Shown here in pieces: positions 26,671 to 34,315 of a stretch of 64,000 nt of DNA. The notes below the pieces were generated by a model. That model saw only the letters and a program-made list of their open reading frames with translations. It ran no database searches and was not told the DNA's origin. Made by a program: the position numbers and the translations under genes. Every line of letters begins with the position of its first letter. The stretch's first letter is position 1. Source of the stretch: an uncultured Collinsella sp. (GTDB taxonomy: Bacteria > Actinomycetota > Coriobacteriia > Coriobacteriales > Coriobacteriaceae); assembly GCA_900768265.1 (NCBI GenBank), contig CAAGCF010000011.1, positions 1 to 64,000 on the forward strand, in the 5' to 3' direction.

Positions 26671-28503
26671 ATGGCTCGACTGCACGTAATGGAACGCAGC
26701 CACGCTCAGGCCGTCATGGACGACCTGCACGATGCGCTCGGACGTCGTCTGGCGGTGAGTTCGCTCGCCCCGTGTCCCGTTGAGTTTACGGCAGCGCTCG
26801 TCAACCTGTGCTCCACCCAGAGCTGTGGCAAGTGCACGCCCTGCCGTGTGGGCCTGAGCGCGTTGAGCGACCTGCTCGCCGATGTGCTCGAAGGGCGCGC
26901 CGATGAGTCCACGCTCAACCTGATTGAGCGCACGGCCCGCACCATCTACCTTTCGAGCGACTGCGCCATTGGCTACGAAGCTGGCGCCATGGCACTCACG
27001 GCCATTCGCGGCTTCCGCGACGACTTTGAGCACCACATCCGCGAGCACTCCTGCGGTTTTGACCGCGAGGCTCGCGTTCCGTGCGTTTCGGGCTGTCCGG
27101 CGCACGTCGACATTCCCGGGTACATTTCGCTGGTCGAGGCCGGCCGCTATGCCGACGCCGTCAAGGTCATCCGCAAGAACAATCCGCTGCCGCTCGTCTG
27201 CGGCCTGGTGTGCGAGCATCCCTGCGAGATGCACTGCCGCCGTGGCATGGTCGACGACCCCATGAACATCCTCGCCCTCAAGCGTTTTGCCGTCGAGCAC
27301 AGTGACCTCAACGACCACAAGCCGCATGTAGTGGACAACACCGGCAAGCGCGTCGCCGTGATCGGCGGCGGCCCGGCCGGCCTTTCCTGCGCCTACTACC
27401 TGGCCGTGATGGGCCATAAGGTGACCATCTTTGAGCAGCGCCACCACCTGGGCGGCATGCTGCGCTATGGCATCCCCAGCTATCGTCTGCCGCGCGAGCG
27501 CCTGCAGGCCGAGATCGACTGGATCTTGAGCGCCGGCATCGACGTTGAGCTCGATCACTCCGTCAACGGCGAGGAACTTGCCCGCCTGCGCGACGAGTTC
27601 GATGCCGTCTACCTGGCCATTGGCGCCCACAGCGATAAGAAGCTCGGCCTTCCGGGCGAGGAAGCGCTCGGCGTGGAGTCGGCCGTCAAGATGCTGCGCG
27701 CCATCGGCGATGACGAGCTGCCCGACCTGAGCGGCCAGCGCGTGTGCGTCATCGGCGGCGGCAACGTGGCCATGGACGTGGCGCGCTCCGCCGTGCGCTG
27801 CGGTGCCGAAAAGGTGAGCATCGTCTACCGCCGTCGCATCTGCGACATGACGGCCCAGGACGCCGAGATCGCCGGCGCCCAGGCCGAGGGCTGCGAGGTG
27901 CTGGAGCTCACCGCCCCGCTCGCCATCGAGACGGGCGAGGACGGTCGCGTGTGCGGCCTGCGCGTGCAGCCGCAGATTATCGGCGAGCCCCGCCGCGGGC
28001 GCCCGGCTCCGCGTGCCGCCGCTACGCCCGAGCGCGTCATCCCCTGCGAGCGCGTGTTCGTGGCCATTGGCCAGGATATCGATTCCAAGCCATTTGAGGA
28101 CATGGGCATCGCCTGCAAGTGGGGTCGCGTCGTCACCGATTCGGACGGCGTCGTGCCCAACTTCGATGGCCTCTTTAGCGGCGGCGACTGCCAGACCGGC
28201 CCCGCCACGGTCATCCGTGCCATCAACGCCGGCCGAGTTGCTTCGGCAAATATCGACCGTTACCTGGGCTTTGATCACAAGATTAAACTCGAGGTCGAGC
28301 TGCCGACCGTCCAGTTTAAGGGCAAGCACGAGTGCGGCCGCTGCGAGCTGGGCGAGCGCGAGGCGGGCGAGCGTATTCACGATTGGAATCTGGTCGAGCA
28401 GGGTCTTACCGAACAGGAGGCGCGCCAAGAGGCGAGCCGCTGCCTGCGTTGCGACCACTTTGGCTTTGGCGCGTTCCGCGGAGGGAGGAACCTGGAATGG
28501 TAG
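26671..28503 (+). CDS. NAD(P)H-dependent flavoprotein (SfrB/NfnB-like) partner of the hydrogenase
   Basis: 610 residues. The ATG at 26671 follows GAGAGGGG. The first ~115 residues match the iron-sulfur end of NuoF (CGKCTPCRVG near 50, Cys in SSDCAIG) but lack its FMN domain. Then comes a GltD-type module: CVSGCPAHVDIPGY and CGLVCEHPCEMHCRRG (two Fe-S clusters), FAD site GGGPAGLSCAYYLA and NAD(P) site GGGNVAMDVARSA. A C-terminal CLRCD pair may hold another cluster. It overlaps the hydrogenase start by 7 nt, so the two proteins probably form a complex moving electrons between NAD(P)H and H2. Related domain fusions occur with some electron-bifurcating hydrogenases. Confidence 0.88.
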   Translation: MARLHVMERSHAQAVMDDLHDALGRRLAVSSLAPCPVEFTAALVNLCSTQSCGKCTPCRVGLSALSDLLADVLEGRADESTLNLIERTARTIYLSSDCAIGYEAGAMALTAIRGFRDDFEHHIREHSCGFDREARVPCVSGCPAHVDIPGYISLVEAGRYADAVKVIRKNNPLPLVCGLVCEHPCEMHCRRGMVDDPMNILALKRFAVEHSDLNDHKPHVVDNTGKRVAVIGGGPAGLSCAYYLAVMGHKVTIFEQRHHLGGMLRYGIPSYRLPRERLQAEIDWILSAGIDVELDHSVNGEELARLRDEFDAVYLAIGAHSDKKLGLPGEEALGVESAVKMLRAIGDDELPDLSGQRVCVIGGGNVAMDVARSAVRCGAEKVSIVYRRRICDMTAQDAEIAGAQAEGCEVLELTAPLAIETGEDGRVCGLRVQPQIIGEPRRGRPAPRAAATPERVIPCERVFVAIGQDIDSKPFEDMGIACKWGRVVTDSDGVVPNFDGLFSGGDCQTGPATVIRAINAGRVASANIDRYLGFDHKIKLEVELPTVQFKGKHECGRCELGEREAGERIHDWNLVEQGLTEQEARQEASRCLRCDHFGFGAFRGGRNLEW

Positions 28504-30308
28504 AGCCCAACAAAACCACCGTCAGCGACAGCACCGAAAACGGAGCACTCAACATGGTCAAGCTCACGATCGATAATTGCGAGATCGTGGTGCCCGAGCA
28601 CACCACGATCCTGGATGCAGCCAAGTCCGTCGGCATTCAGATTCCCACCCTGTGCTACTTGCGCGATCTAAACGAGATCGGCGGCTGCCGCGTGTGCGTG
28701 GTCGAGGTCGAGGGCTGTGACCAGCTGGTCGCCGCCTGCAACAATTACGTGCTCGACGGCATGGTGGTCCACACCAATAGCCCCAAGGCCCGCGAGGCCC
28801 GTCGCACCAACGTGCAGCTGCTGCTGTCCCAGCACGATTCGCAGTGCACGAGCTGCGTGCGCAGCGGCAACTGCAACTTGCAGACCATCGCCAACGACCT
28901 GGGCATTTTCTATCTGCCGTATCAAAGGCATTTGGCGGGCGAGGGCTGGGATTTCGATTTTCCCATCATCCGCGAAAACGACAAGTGCATTAAATGCATG
29001 CGCTGCATCAAGGTGTGCGAGAGCGTGCAGGGCCTAGGGATTTGGGACCTGACTAACCGCGCCACGCATACCGCCGTGGGTACCCGCGGGCGCGCACCGA
29101 TCGGCAAGACCGATTGCGTCGCGTGCGGCCAGTGCATTACGCATTGCCCGACGGGCGCCCTGCGCGAGCGCGACGATACCGAGACCGTGTTCGACGCGCT
29201 CGCCGATCCCGACAAGATCGTGCTGGTGCAGATCGCGCCGGCCGTGCGTAGCGCTTGGGGCGAGGAACTTGGCATTCCGCGCGAGGAGGCCACCGTCGAG
29301 CGTCTGGCTTGCGCGCTGCGCCGCATGGGCTTTGAGTACGTGTTCGATACCGATTTCTCGGCTGACCTCACCATTATGGAGGAAGGCTCCGAGCTGCTCG
29401 AGCGCCTGGGCGCTGACGCCAAAGACAAAGGCGATAGTCGCGGCTGGCCCATGTTTACGAGCTGCTGCCCGGGCTGGGTGCGCTTTGTGAAGGCCCGCTA
29501 TCCGGAGTTTGTCGACAGCCTGTCTACGTCCAAATCGCCGCAGCAGATGTTCGGCGCCATTGCCAAGACGTACTACGCCAAGGTGCTGGGCGTGGAGCCC
29601 GAGCGCCTGTTCGTGGTGTCCGTTATGCCGTGCACGGCCAAGAAGGCCGAGTGCGCGCTGCCGAGTATGGTGGGCGAGAGCGGTGCGCCCGATGTGGACG
29701 TTGCACTGACGGTGCGCGAGATGGGGCGCATGATCCGCGCGAGCCACGTGAGCGTCGACACGCTGGTCGAGGAGCCGCTCGATACGCCGCTGGGCTTTGG
29801 CACGGGCGCGGGTGTGATCTTTGGCGCCACGGGCGGCGTGATGGAGGCTGCCGTGCGCTCGGCCTATTACCTGGTGACGGGCAAGAACCCCGATGCCGAC
29901 TTCTTTACCGACGTGCGTGGCCTGGATGGCTGGAAGGAAGTCGTGGCCGATATCGATGACACCAAGGTGCGCGTCGCCGTGGCGCACGGGCTGGGCAACG
30001 CCGCCCGCCTGCTCGACGCGATTCGCGACGGCCGCGTGAGCTATGACTTCGTCGAAGTTATGGCATGCCCGGGCGGCTGCGTCGGCGGTGGCGGTCAGCC
30101 CATCCACGACGGCTGCGAGCTGGCGGCCGAGCGCGGCCAGGTGCTGTGGGGCCTCGATGCGAAGGCGGACATTCGCTTCTCGCATGAGAATCCCGATGTC
30201 CAGGCGTGCTACCGCGAGTTTTTGGGCGAGCCGCTCTCGCCACTGGCCGAGGAGTTGCTGCATACCGACCATCACGTCTGGTCGATGCCCAACGAGGGGA
30301 CGTGCTAG
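28497..30308 (+). CDS. hydA: [FeFe] hydrogenase, M3-type, catalytic subunit
   Basis: 603 residues. The ATG at 28497 lies 8 nt after GGAGGGAGG. N-terminal [2Fe-2S] domain (CYLRDLN...CRVC), His-Cys cluster H-x3-C-x2-C-x5-C in HDSQCTSCVRSGNC, two [4Fe-4S] clusters (CIKCMRCIKVC and CVACGQCITHC), then the H-cluster domain: TSCCPGW (321-327), MPCTAKKAE (377-385) and ACPGGCVGGGGQP (523-535). All cluster ligands are present. The C-terminus ends in the small-subunit-like segment. Makes or consumes H2 in the anaerobic cytoplasm. Maturases HydE, HydF and HydG are not in this window. Confidence 0.95.
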   Translation: MVEPNKTTVSDSTENGALNMVKLTIDNCEIVVPEHTTILDAAKSVGIQIPTLCYLRDLNEIGGCRVCVVEVEGCDQLVAACNNYVLDGMVVHTNSPKAREARRTNVQLLLSQHDSQCTSCVRSGNCNLQTIANDLGIFYLPYQRHLAGEGWDFDFPIIRENDKCIKCMRCIKVCESVQGLGIWDLTNRATHTAVGTRGRAPIGKTDCVACGQCITHCPTGALRERDDTETVFDALADPDKIVLVQIAPAVRSAWGEELGIPREEATVERLACALRRMGFEYVFDTDFSADLTIMEEGSELLERLGADAKDKGDSRGWPMFTSCCPGWVRFVKARYPEFVDSLSTSKSPQQMFGAIAKTYYAKVLGVEPERLFVVSVMPCTAKKAECALPSMVGESGAPDVDVALTVREMGRMIRASHVSVDTLVEEPLDTPLGFGTGAGVIFGATGGVMEAAVRSAYYLVTGKNPDADFFTDVRGLDGWKEVVADIDDTKVRVAVAHGLGNAARLLDAIRDGRVSYDFVEVMACPGGCVGGGGQPIHDGCELAAERGQVLWGLDAKADIRFSHENPDVQACYREFLGEPLSPLAEELLHTDHHVWSMPNEGTC

Positions 30309-30310
30309 CG

Positions 30311-31369
30311 ATGCGCGCCTTTGATTTCGAGATGTCGCGCCGGGGATTTGCCTCGGCGCTTGCCGCGGGCGCGTTGTCGCTCGCGCTGGCTGGCTGCGGC
30401 GGCGGTGCTGCGGGGGCGGGGTCTGCTGCGGGCTCGGCTGCCGGGAAGGCCGCTGACGGTGCCGCTGCCGAGCCGGTCGAGGTGCACGTCGCGTCGCTCA
30501 AGGGTCCGACGTCGATCGGTCTGGTGCAGTTTATGGACCAGGCGGCCGACGGTGCCACGGACAACGAGTTCGACTTTGCGATTAGCGCCGCAGCTGACGA
30601 GATCGTGCCTAAGGTGATTCAGGGCGATGTCGATATCGCCCTAGTGCCCGCCAACGTGGCGAGCGTGCTCTACAACAAGACCGAGGGCGCGGCGCAGGTC
30701 ATCGACATCAACACGCTGGGCGTGCTGAACGTGGTGACGGGTAACGCGGACGTCGCCTCTTTTGGCGATCTGGCGGGTCGTACCGTCTACATGACGGGCA
30801 AGGGCACCACGCCAGAGTACGTCATGAACTACCTGCTGGAGCGCGCGGGCCTGACCGGCCAGGTGACGCTCGAGTTTAAGAGCGAACCCACCGAGGTGCT
30901 GTCGGCCCTGCTTGCCGATCCGTCTGCCGTGGGCGTGCTGCCGGAGCCGTTCAAGACCGCTGCCATCGCCAAGAGCGAGGGCAAGCTGTCGGCGCCGGTA
31001 AGTCTGACCGATGTGTGGGATGAGCTGGCGGGTGACACGGGCTCGCGCTTGCTGACGGGTGTGACCGTGGTGCGCCGCGCGTTTGCCGAGGAACATCCCG
31101 AGGCCGTGTCGGAATTCTTGCGCTGCCATGAGGCGAGCGTGAAGGCCGTCAACGCGGCGCCGGCGGACTGGGCTCAGGCCGTGGTTGATGCGGGCATCGT
31201 GGATAACGCCACGATTGCCGAAAAGGCGATTCCCGGGTGCATGCTTGTCTGCCAGACGGGGAAGGATATGAAGGCGGCGCTCGGTGGGTACCTGCAGGTG
31301 CTGGCCGATGCGGACGCGAGCGTCGTGGGTGGCAAGCTCCCGGCCGATGATTTCTACTACATGGAGTAG
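30311..31369 (+). CDS. ABC transporter solute-binding lipoprotein with Tat-type signal
   Basis: 352 residues. The ATG lies 2 nt after the hydrogenase stop. The signal has MSRRGFAS (twin arginine) and a lipobox LAGC, so a lipid-anchored protein exported folded is predicted. The mature part resembles the NMT1/SsuA/ThiY superfamily of periplasmic-type binding proteins (VARGPTS-like start LKGPTSIGLVQF, then VIQGDVDIALVPANVASVLYN and MTGKGTTPEYVMNYLL). Ligand unknown. It is followed by a fused permease-ATPase with a 3-nt gap, so this is a complete importer in the hydrogenase operon. Confidence 0.85.
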   Translation: MRAFDFEMSRRGFASALAAGALSLALAGCGGGAAGAGSAAGSAAGKAADGAAAEPVEVHVASLKGPTSIGLVQFMDQAADGATDNEFDFAISAAADEIVPKVIQGDVDIALVPANVASVLYNKTEGAAQVIDINTLGVLNVVTGNADVASFGDLAGRTVYMTGKGTTPEYVMNYLLERAGLTGQVTLEFKSEPTEVLSALLADPSAVGVLPEPFKTAAIAKSEGKLSAPVSLTDVWDELAGDTGSRLLTGVTVVRRAFAEEHPEAVSEFLRCHEASVKAVNAAPADWAQAVVDAGIVDNATIAEKAIPGCMLVCQTGKDMKAALGGYLQVLADADASVVGGKLPADDFYYME

Positions 31370-31372
31370 CCC

Positions 31373-32749
31373 GTGCGTGCGTTTGCTCGACAAATGACAG
31401 AGCGTATGAAGGCGGCGGCAGCAGCAGGTGCCGTCGCCGCCTTTTGGCTTGCCGTGTGGGTGCTGGTGGCGGGTCTCGTGGCGCAGCCGCTGATTTTGCC
31501 GGGGCCGGGCGCTGTTGCGGTGGCGTTGCTGCGGCTGGTGTGCGATGCCAGCACGTGGGCGATTCTGATGGGCTCGGGTGCGCGGATACTGGGCGGGCTG
31601 GCGCTTGCCGCGGTGTGCGGCGGCGTGCTGGCGGGAGTCTCGGTGCGGTCGCGTGCGTTTGCGCACCTGGTGGCTCCGGCGCTGTCGTTTGTAAAGGCGA
31701 CGCCGGTTGCCTGCGTGGTGGTCCTGCTGCTCATTTGGTTGGGGTCGGCACGTGTGAGCATCGCGGCGGTCTTTTTGATGGCGCTGCCGGGCGTGTATTT
31801 CTCGCTGGTCGAGGGTTTGACGCAGGTTGATCAGTCGCTGGAGCAGATGTTTCGTCTGCATGGCGTGCGGGGTTGGCGTCTGTTTTGCGCCCATACCTGG
31901 CGCGAGGTCCTGCCGTTTGTGCTTTCGTGTGCGCGTGCCGTGATCGGCATGAGCTGGAAGGCCGGCGTGGCGGCGGAGCTCATCGGCATGGCGGTGGGTA
32001 CCGTGGGCGAGCGCATCTATCAGGCAAAGCTTTTGATTGAGACGGCCGACCTGCTGGCTTGGACCGTGCTGGTCGTTGCCGCCTCGTGGGCGTGCGAGCG
32101 CGTGCAGGTGTGGCTGCTGCGGGTTTCGGGACCCGTGGCGTGGCGCGCGGCCGTGCGGGCGCATGGGCATGGACTGCGCGTGCGTGCGGGGGCTGCGAGC
32201 GATGGCGCTGCAGCGGAGCTTGCGCTTGCCGTGGGCGATCGCGCGCCGTGGGCGCCGGCGCTTGACGGTTTGGCGCTCAACGTACCCGCGGGTGGGCGTG
32301 TTTGCGTGATGGGCGCTTCGGGCGTGGGCAAGTCGACGCTGCTCGCCCTGGCGGCGGGGGAGTGCGTGCCATGCTCGATGGTGTTTCAGGACGTGCGCCT
32401 GGCAGAGGGCGCCTCGGCTTTGGATAACGTGCTGGTGTGTGCCGATGCGCGCGTGGGTGCTTTGAGCGCTGCAGCCTTGCTGCGCCGGTTGGTGCCAGGA
32501 ATCGACGTGCATGCGCGCGTGGCCGAGCTTTCGGGCGGACAGCGCCGTCGCGTCGAGATCGCTCGAGCCCTGCTGTGCCCGGGCGGCGCGGTGATTCTTG
32601 ACGAGCCCTTTACCGGTTTAGATACCGCTGCGCGCGACGCATGCGCCGAGGTCGTGCTCGACTTGCTCGACGGCCGCATGCTGTTGCTTGCCACGCACGA
32701 TGCCGTCGACGCTCAGGCCCTCAATATCTCGGATATCATCACGCTCTAA
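31373..32749 (+). CDS. Fused ABC transporter permease and ATPase
   Basis: 458 residues, GTG start 3 nt after the binding-protein gene. Residues 1-250 are a six-helix SsuC/TauC-type permease with the coupling segment near LFCAHTWREVLPFVLSCARA. Residues 260-458 are a compact ABC ATPase: Walker A GASGVGKST, Q-loop MVFQD, signature LSGGQRRR, Walker B VILDEPFTGLD and the switch His in LATHD. Separate proteins are the rule in this family, so the fusion is notable. A homodimer would supply both membrane and nucleotide-binding halves. By homology the substrate is an aliphatic sulfonate, nitrate or thiamine-precursor type compound, but this is open. Confidence 0.85.
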   Translation: MRAFARQMTERMKAAAAAGAVAAFWLAVWVLVAGLVAQPLILPGPGAVAVALLRLVCDASTWAILMGSGARILGGLALAAVCGGVLAGVSVRSRAFAHLVAPALSFVKATPVACVVVLLLIWLGSARVSIAAVFLMALPGVYFSLVEGLTQVDQSLEQMFRLHGVRGWRLFCAHTWREVLPFVLSCARAVIGMSWKAGVAAELIGMAVGTVGERIYQAKLLIETADLLAWTVLVVAASWACERVQVWLLRVSGPVAWRAAVRAHGHGLRVRAGAASDGAAAELALAVGDRAPWAPALDGLALNVPAGGRVCVMGASGVGKSTLLALAAGECVPCSMVFQDVRLAEGASALDNVLVCADARVGALSAAALLRRLVPGIDVHARVAELSGGQRRRVEIARALLCPGGAVILDEPFTGLDTAARDACAEVVLDLLDGRMLLLATHDAVDAQALNISDIITL

Positions 32750-32768
32750 ATACTTATTCAGCAACAAA

Positions 32769-32802
32769 ATGATCCGTTTTTTCTCCGTCCCCATGGGGTC
32801 GG
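32769..32802. repeat. Direct repeat left of the antitoxin-like gene
   Basis: ATGATCCGTTTTTTCTCCGT followed by CCCCATGGGGTCGG. Its near copy lies at 33168-33198, so the two bracket the small gene at 32966. The outer bases TGATCC and GGGGTC form an imperfect inverted repeat. Confidence 0.6.
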
Positions 32803-32965
32803 GTATGGTATTCTATCTGCGGGGTAATACTTAGGAATACCAAGTAATACCAACGCCGTAGAAACACACTCCAGATGCGGGCCAATCGGGTTGCCTTCAC
32901 AGCCCGTCGCCCAGCCGCGTGGCCCGCATCTATCCGCACCACCGTCGTTTCAAAAAGGAAGCGCC

Positions 32966-33166
32966 ATGGCAGAACACATGACCCCGGTTGTCGCGAAGGT
33001 CTTGCCCGAGGAAAAGGCGGCCTTCGCGGCGGCAACCCAGCTCGTGGGCACCACGCCGTCCAACGCCATCCGCATGTTTATCGCCGCATTCAATCGCTGC
33101 GGCACCTTCCCGTTCGACATTTCGCCCAGCGGGGCCTTTGGCACTGCGCCTGATTCTCATCAATAA
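32966..33166 (+). CDS. RelB/DinJ-like antitoxin, no toxin partner next to it
   Basis: 66 residues. The ATG at 32966 follows AAAAAGGAAGC. The sequence resembles RelB/DinJ antitoxins: a ribbon-helix-helix core with KVLPEEKAAFAAATQLVGTTPSNAIRMF broken as strand, helix, turn, helix, then FNRCGTFPFDI, a common DinJ ending. Such proteins bind DNA as dimers and neutralise a YafQ/RelE toxin. The next gene downstream encodes a CPBP protease and the upstream one an ABC protein, so the cognate toxin is missing here. The C-terminal toxin-binding tail is short. Confidence 0.7.
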   Translation: MAEHMTPVVAKVLPEEKAAFAAATQLVGTTPSNAIRMFIAAFNRCGTFPFDISPSGAFGTAPDSHQ

Positions 33167-33167
33167 G

Positions 33168-33198
33168 TGATCCGTTTTCCTCCGTCCCCATGGGATCA
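33168..33198. repeat. Direct repeat right of the antitoxin-like gene
   Basis: TGATCCGTTTTCCTCCGTCC then CCATGGGATCA; nearly the same as 32770-32800. Here the outer bases TGATCC and GGATCA are an exact inverted repeat. It starts 1 nt after the antitoxin stop codon. Confidence 0.6.
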
Positions 33199-33249
33199 GC
33201 TCTCTGCCGAGTTGTGGTAGAACTAGGGAACGGTTTTGAGGAGGTTGGC

Positions 33250-34167
33250 ATGCTCAATGCGATGATTTGGGCGCTTGCCTGTTTTGGCGTTGTCGCGGCA
33301 GATATTGCCCTGAGCGCGGTTCTGTTTTCAGTTCTCGATGCCGTGTCGGTGCTGACGGGCTATCCGATCGACAATCTCGATATCCAATGGTTCCAGGCCG
33401 TCGCGCAGACGGCATCGTTTTTGATGGCGCTGCTGTGGTGGCGTTATCTGTGGCCGCGTTCGTTTGTGGCACGCTGGCAAAGCGAGCATCCGCTCGGCGG
33501 GGGAGCGCGTGGGGCGCGGAAACGCATCGCCTGCGTTATCGTGATTGGCCTGGCCCTGCAGGTGGTCGTTGGCTACGTGACCGATGCCGTGCTGTCACTG
33601 TTGCCCGATGCAGCGGCCGACTACAGCGAGCTTGTTGAGGAAACAGGCATGGGTGACACCAGCTATCTCGCCGTCCTGACTACGGTGCTCGGCGCTCCGT
33701 TTTGCGAGGAGTTGCTGGTGCGCGGCATTATTTTTGAGTTTTCGCTCCGAGCGTTTAATCCGCAGTGCCGCCCACTTTGGAAGCGCCGGCGTCGTGCGAG
33801 CGCGCAGGACGGTGCCATGGTTCCCTGGGCAGCCCCAAACACGTGGGGTATCGCCGCGGCGATTGTGCTGCAGGCGACGATCTTCGGTTTTATGCACATG
33901 AATTGGGTACAGGGTTGCTACGCGGGCGCCGCCGGCCTCATCTTTGGTTGGGTGCTCGTGACGACCGGAAAGCTCCGCTACACGATTCTGCTGCACTTTG
34001 CCTTTAATGCCGGGTCGTATCTCATGACGTTGCTCTGGTTTGTGAACACACCGCTCGACGTGGCAGTCACGGTTGCCATCGCCGGCTTCGTACTGGTAGA
34101 GGCAATGGGCTCGCTCAGGCAGCTGTGCCAGACAGATCGTCCTCGCCAGCAAGCGTTAATCCCTTAA
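33250..34167 (+). CDS. CPBP family intramembrane glutamic endopeptidase
   Basis: 305 residues from the ATG at 33250, which follows GAGGAGG; an upstream in-frame ATG at 33190 lacks a ribosome site. Seven to eight hydrophobic segments. The CPBP (Abi/Rce1) motifs are present: FCEELLVRG (EExxxR), FGFMHMNW and HFAFNAGS (HxxxN). The catalytic Glu and His residues lie in membrane helices. Bacterial members are thought to process membrane proteins or peptides, sometimes for bacteriocin immunity; no bacteriocin gene is nearby. The stop codon lies inside the first of three palindromes. Confidence 0.88.
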   Translation: MLNAMIWALACFGVVAADIALSAVLFSVLDAVSVLTGYPIDNLDIQWFQAVAQTASFLMALLWWRYLWPRSFVARWQSEHPLGGGARGARKRIACVIVIGLALQVVVGYVTDAVLSLLPDAAADYSELVEETGMGDTSYLAVLTTVLGAPFCEELLVRGIIFEFSLRAFNPQCRPLWKRRRRASAQDGAMVPWAAPNTWGIAAAIVLQATIFGFMHMNWVQGCYAGAAGLIFGWVLVTTGKLRYTILLHFAFNAGSYLMTLLWFVNTPLDVAVTVAIAGFVLVEAMGSLRQLCQTDRPRQQALIP

Positions 34168-34261
34168 GGGCCAACGTGGATAAAAACAAATCTGCCGTGA
34201 TTCCCTTAAGGAAAACACGGCTAGGTGCGTCTGAGCGTGTTCCCCCTAGGGAAATCACGCT
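34154..34261. repeat. Three successive palindromes with CCCTTAAGGG-type cores
   Basis: Palindrome 1 (34154-34176) runs CGTT-N3-CCCTTAAGGG-N2-AACG. Palindrome 2 (34194-34221) has arms GCCGTG and CACGGC around TTCCCTTAAGGAAA. Palindrome 3 (34234-34261) has arms AGCGTG and CACGCT around TTCCCCCTAGGGAAA. They fill the gap between the convergent CPBP and YgiQ genes. They could act as bidirectional terminators, but none has a long T tract. Confidence 0.7.
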
Positions 34262-34315
34262 TGAGCGATGAAGAGACGCTGGCTGGCCAAGAGACGCCGG
34301 CTGGCCCTCGTCGCG

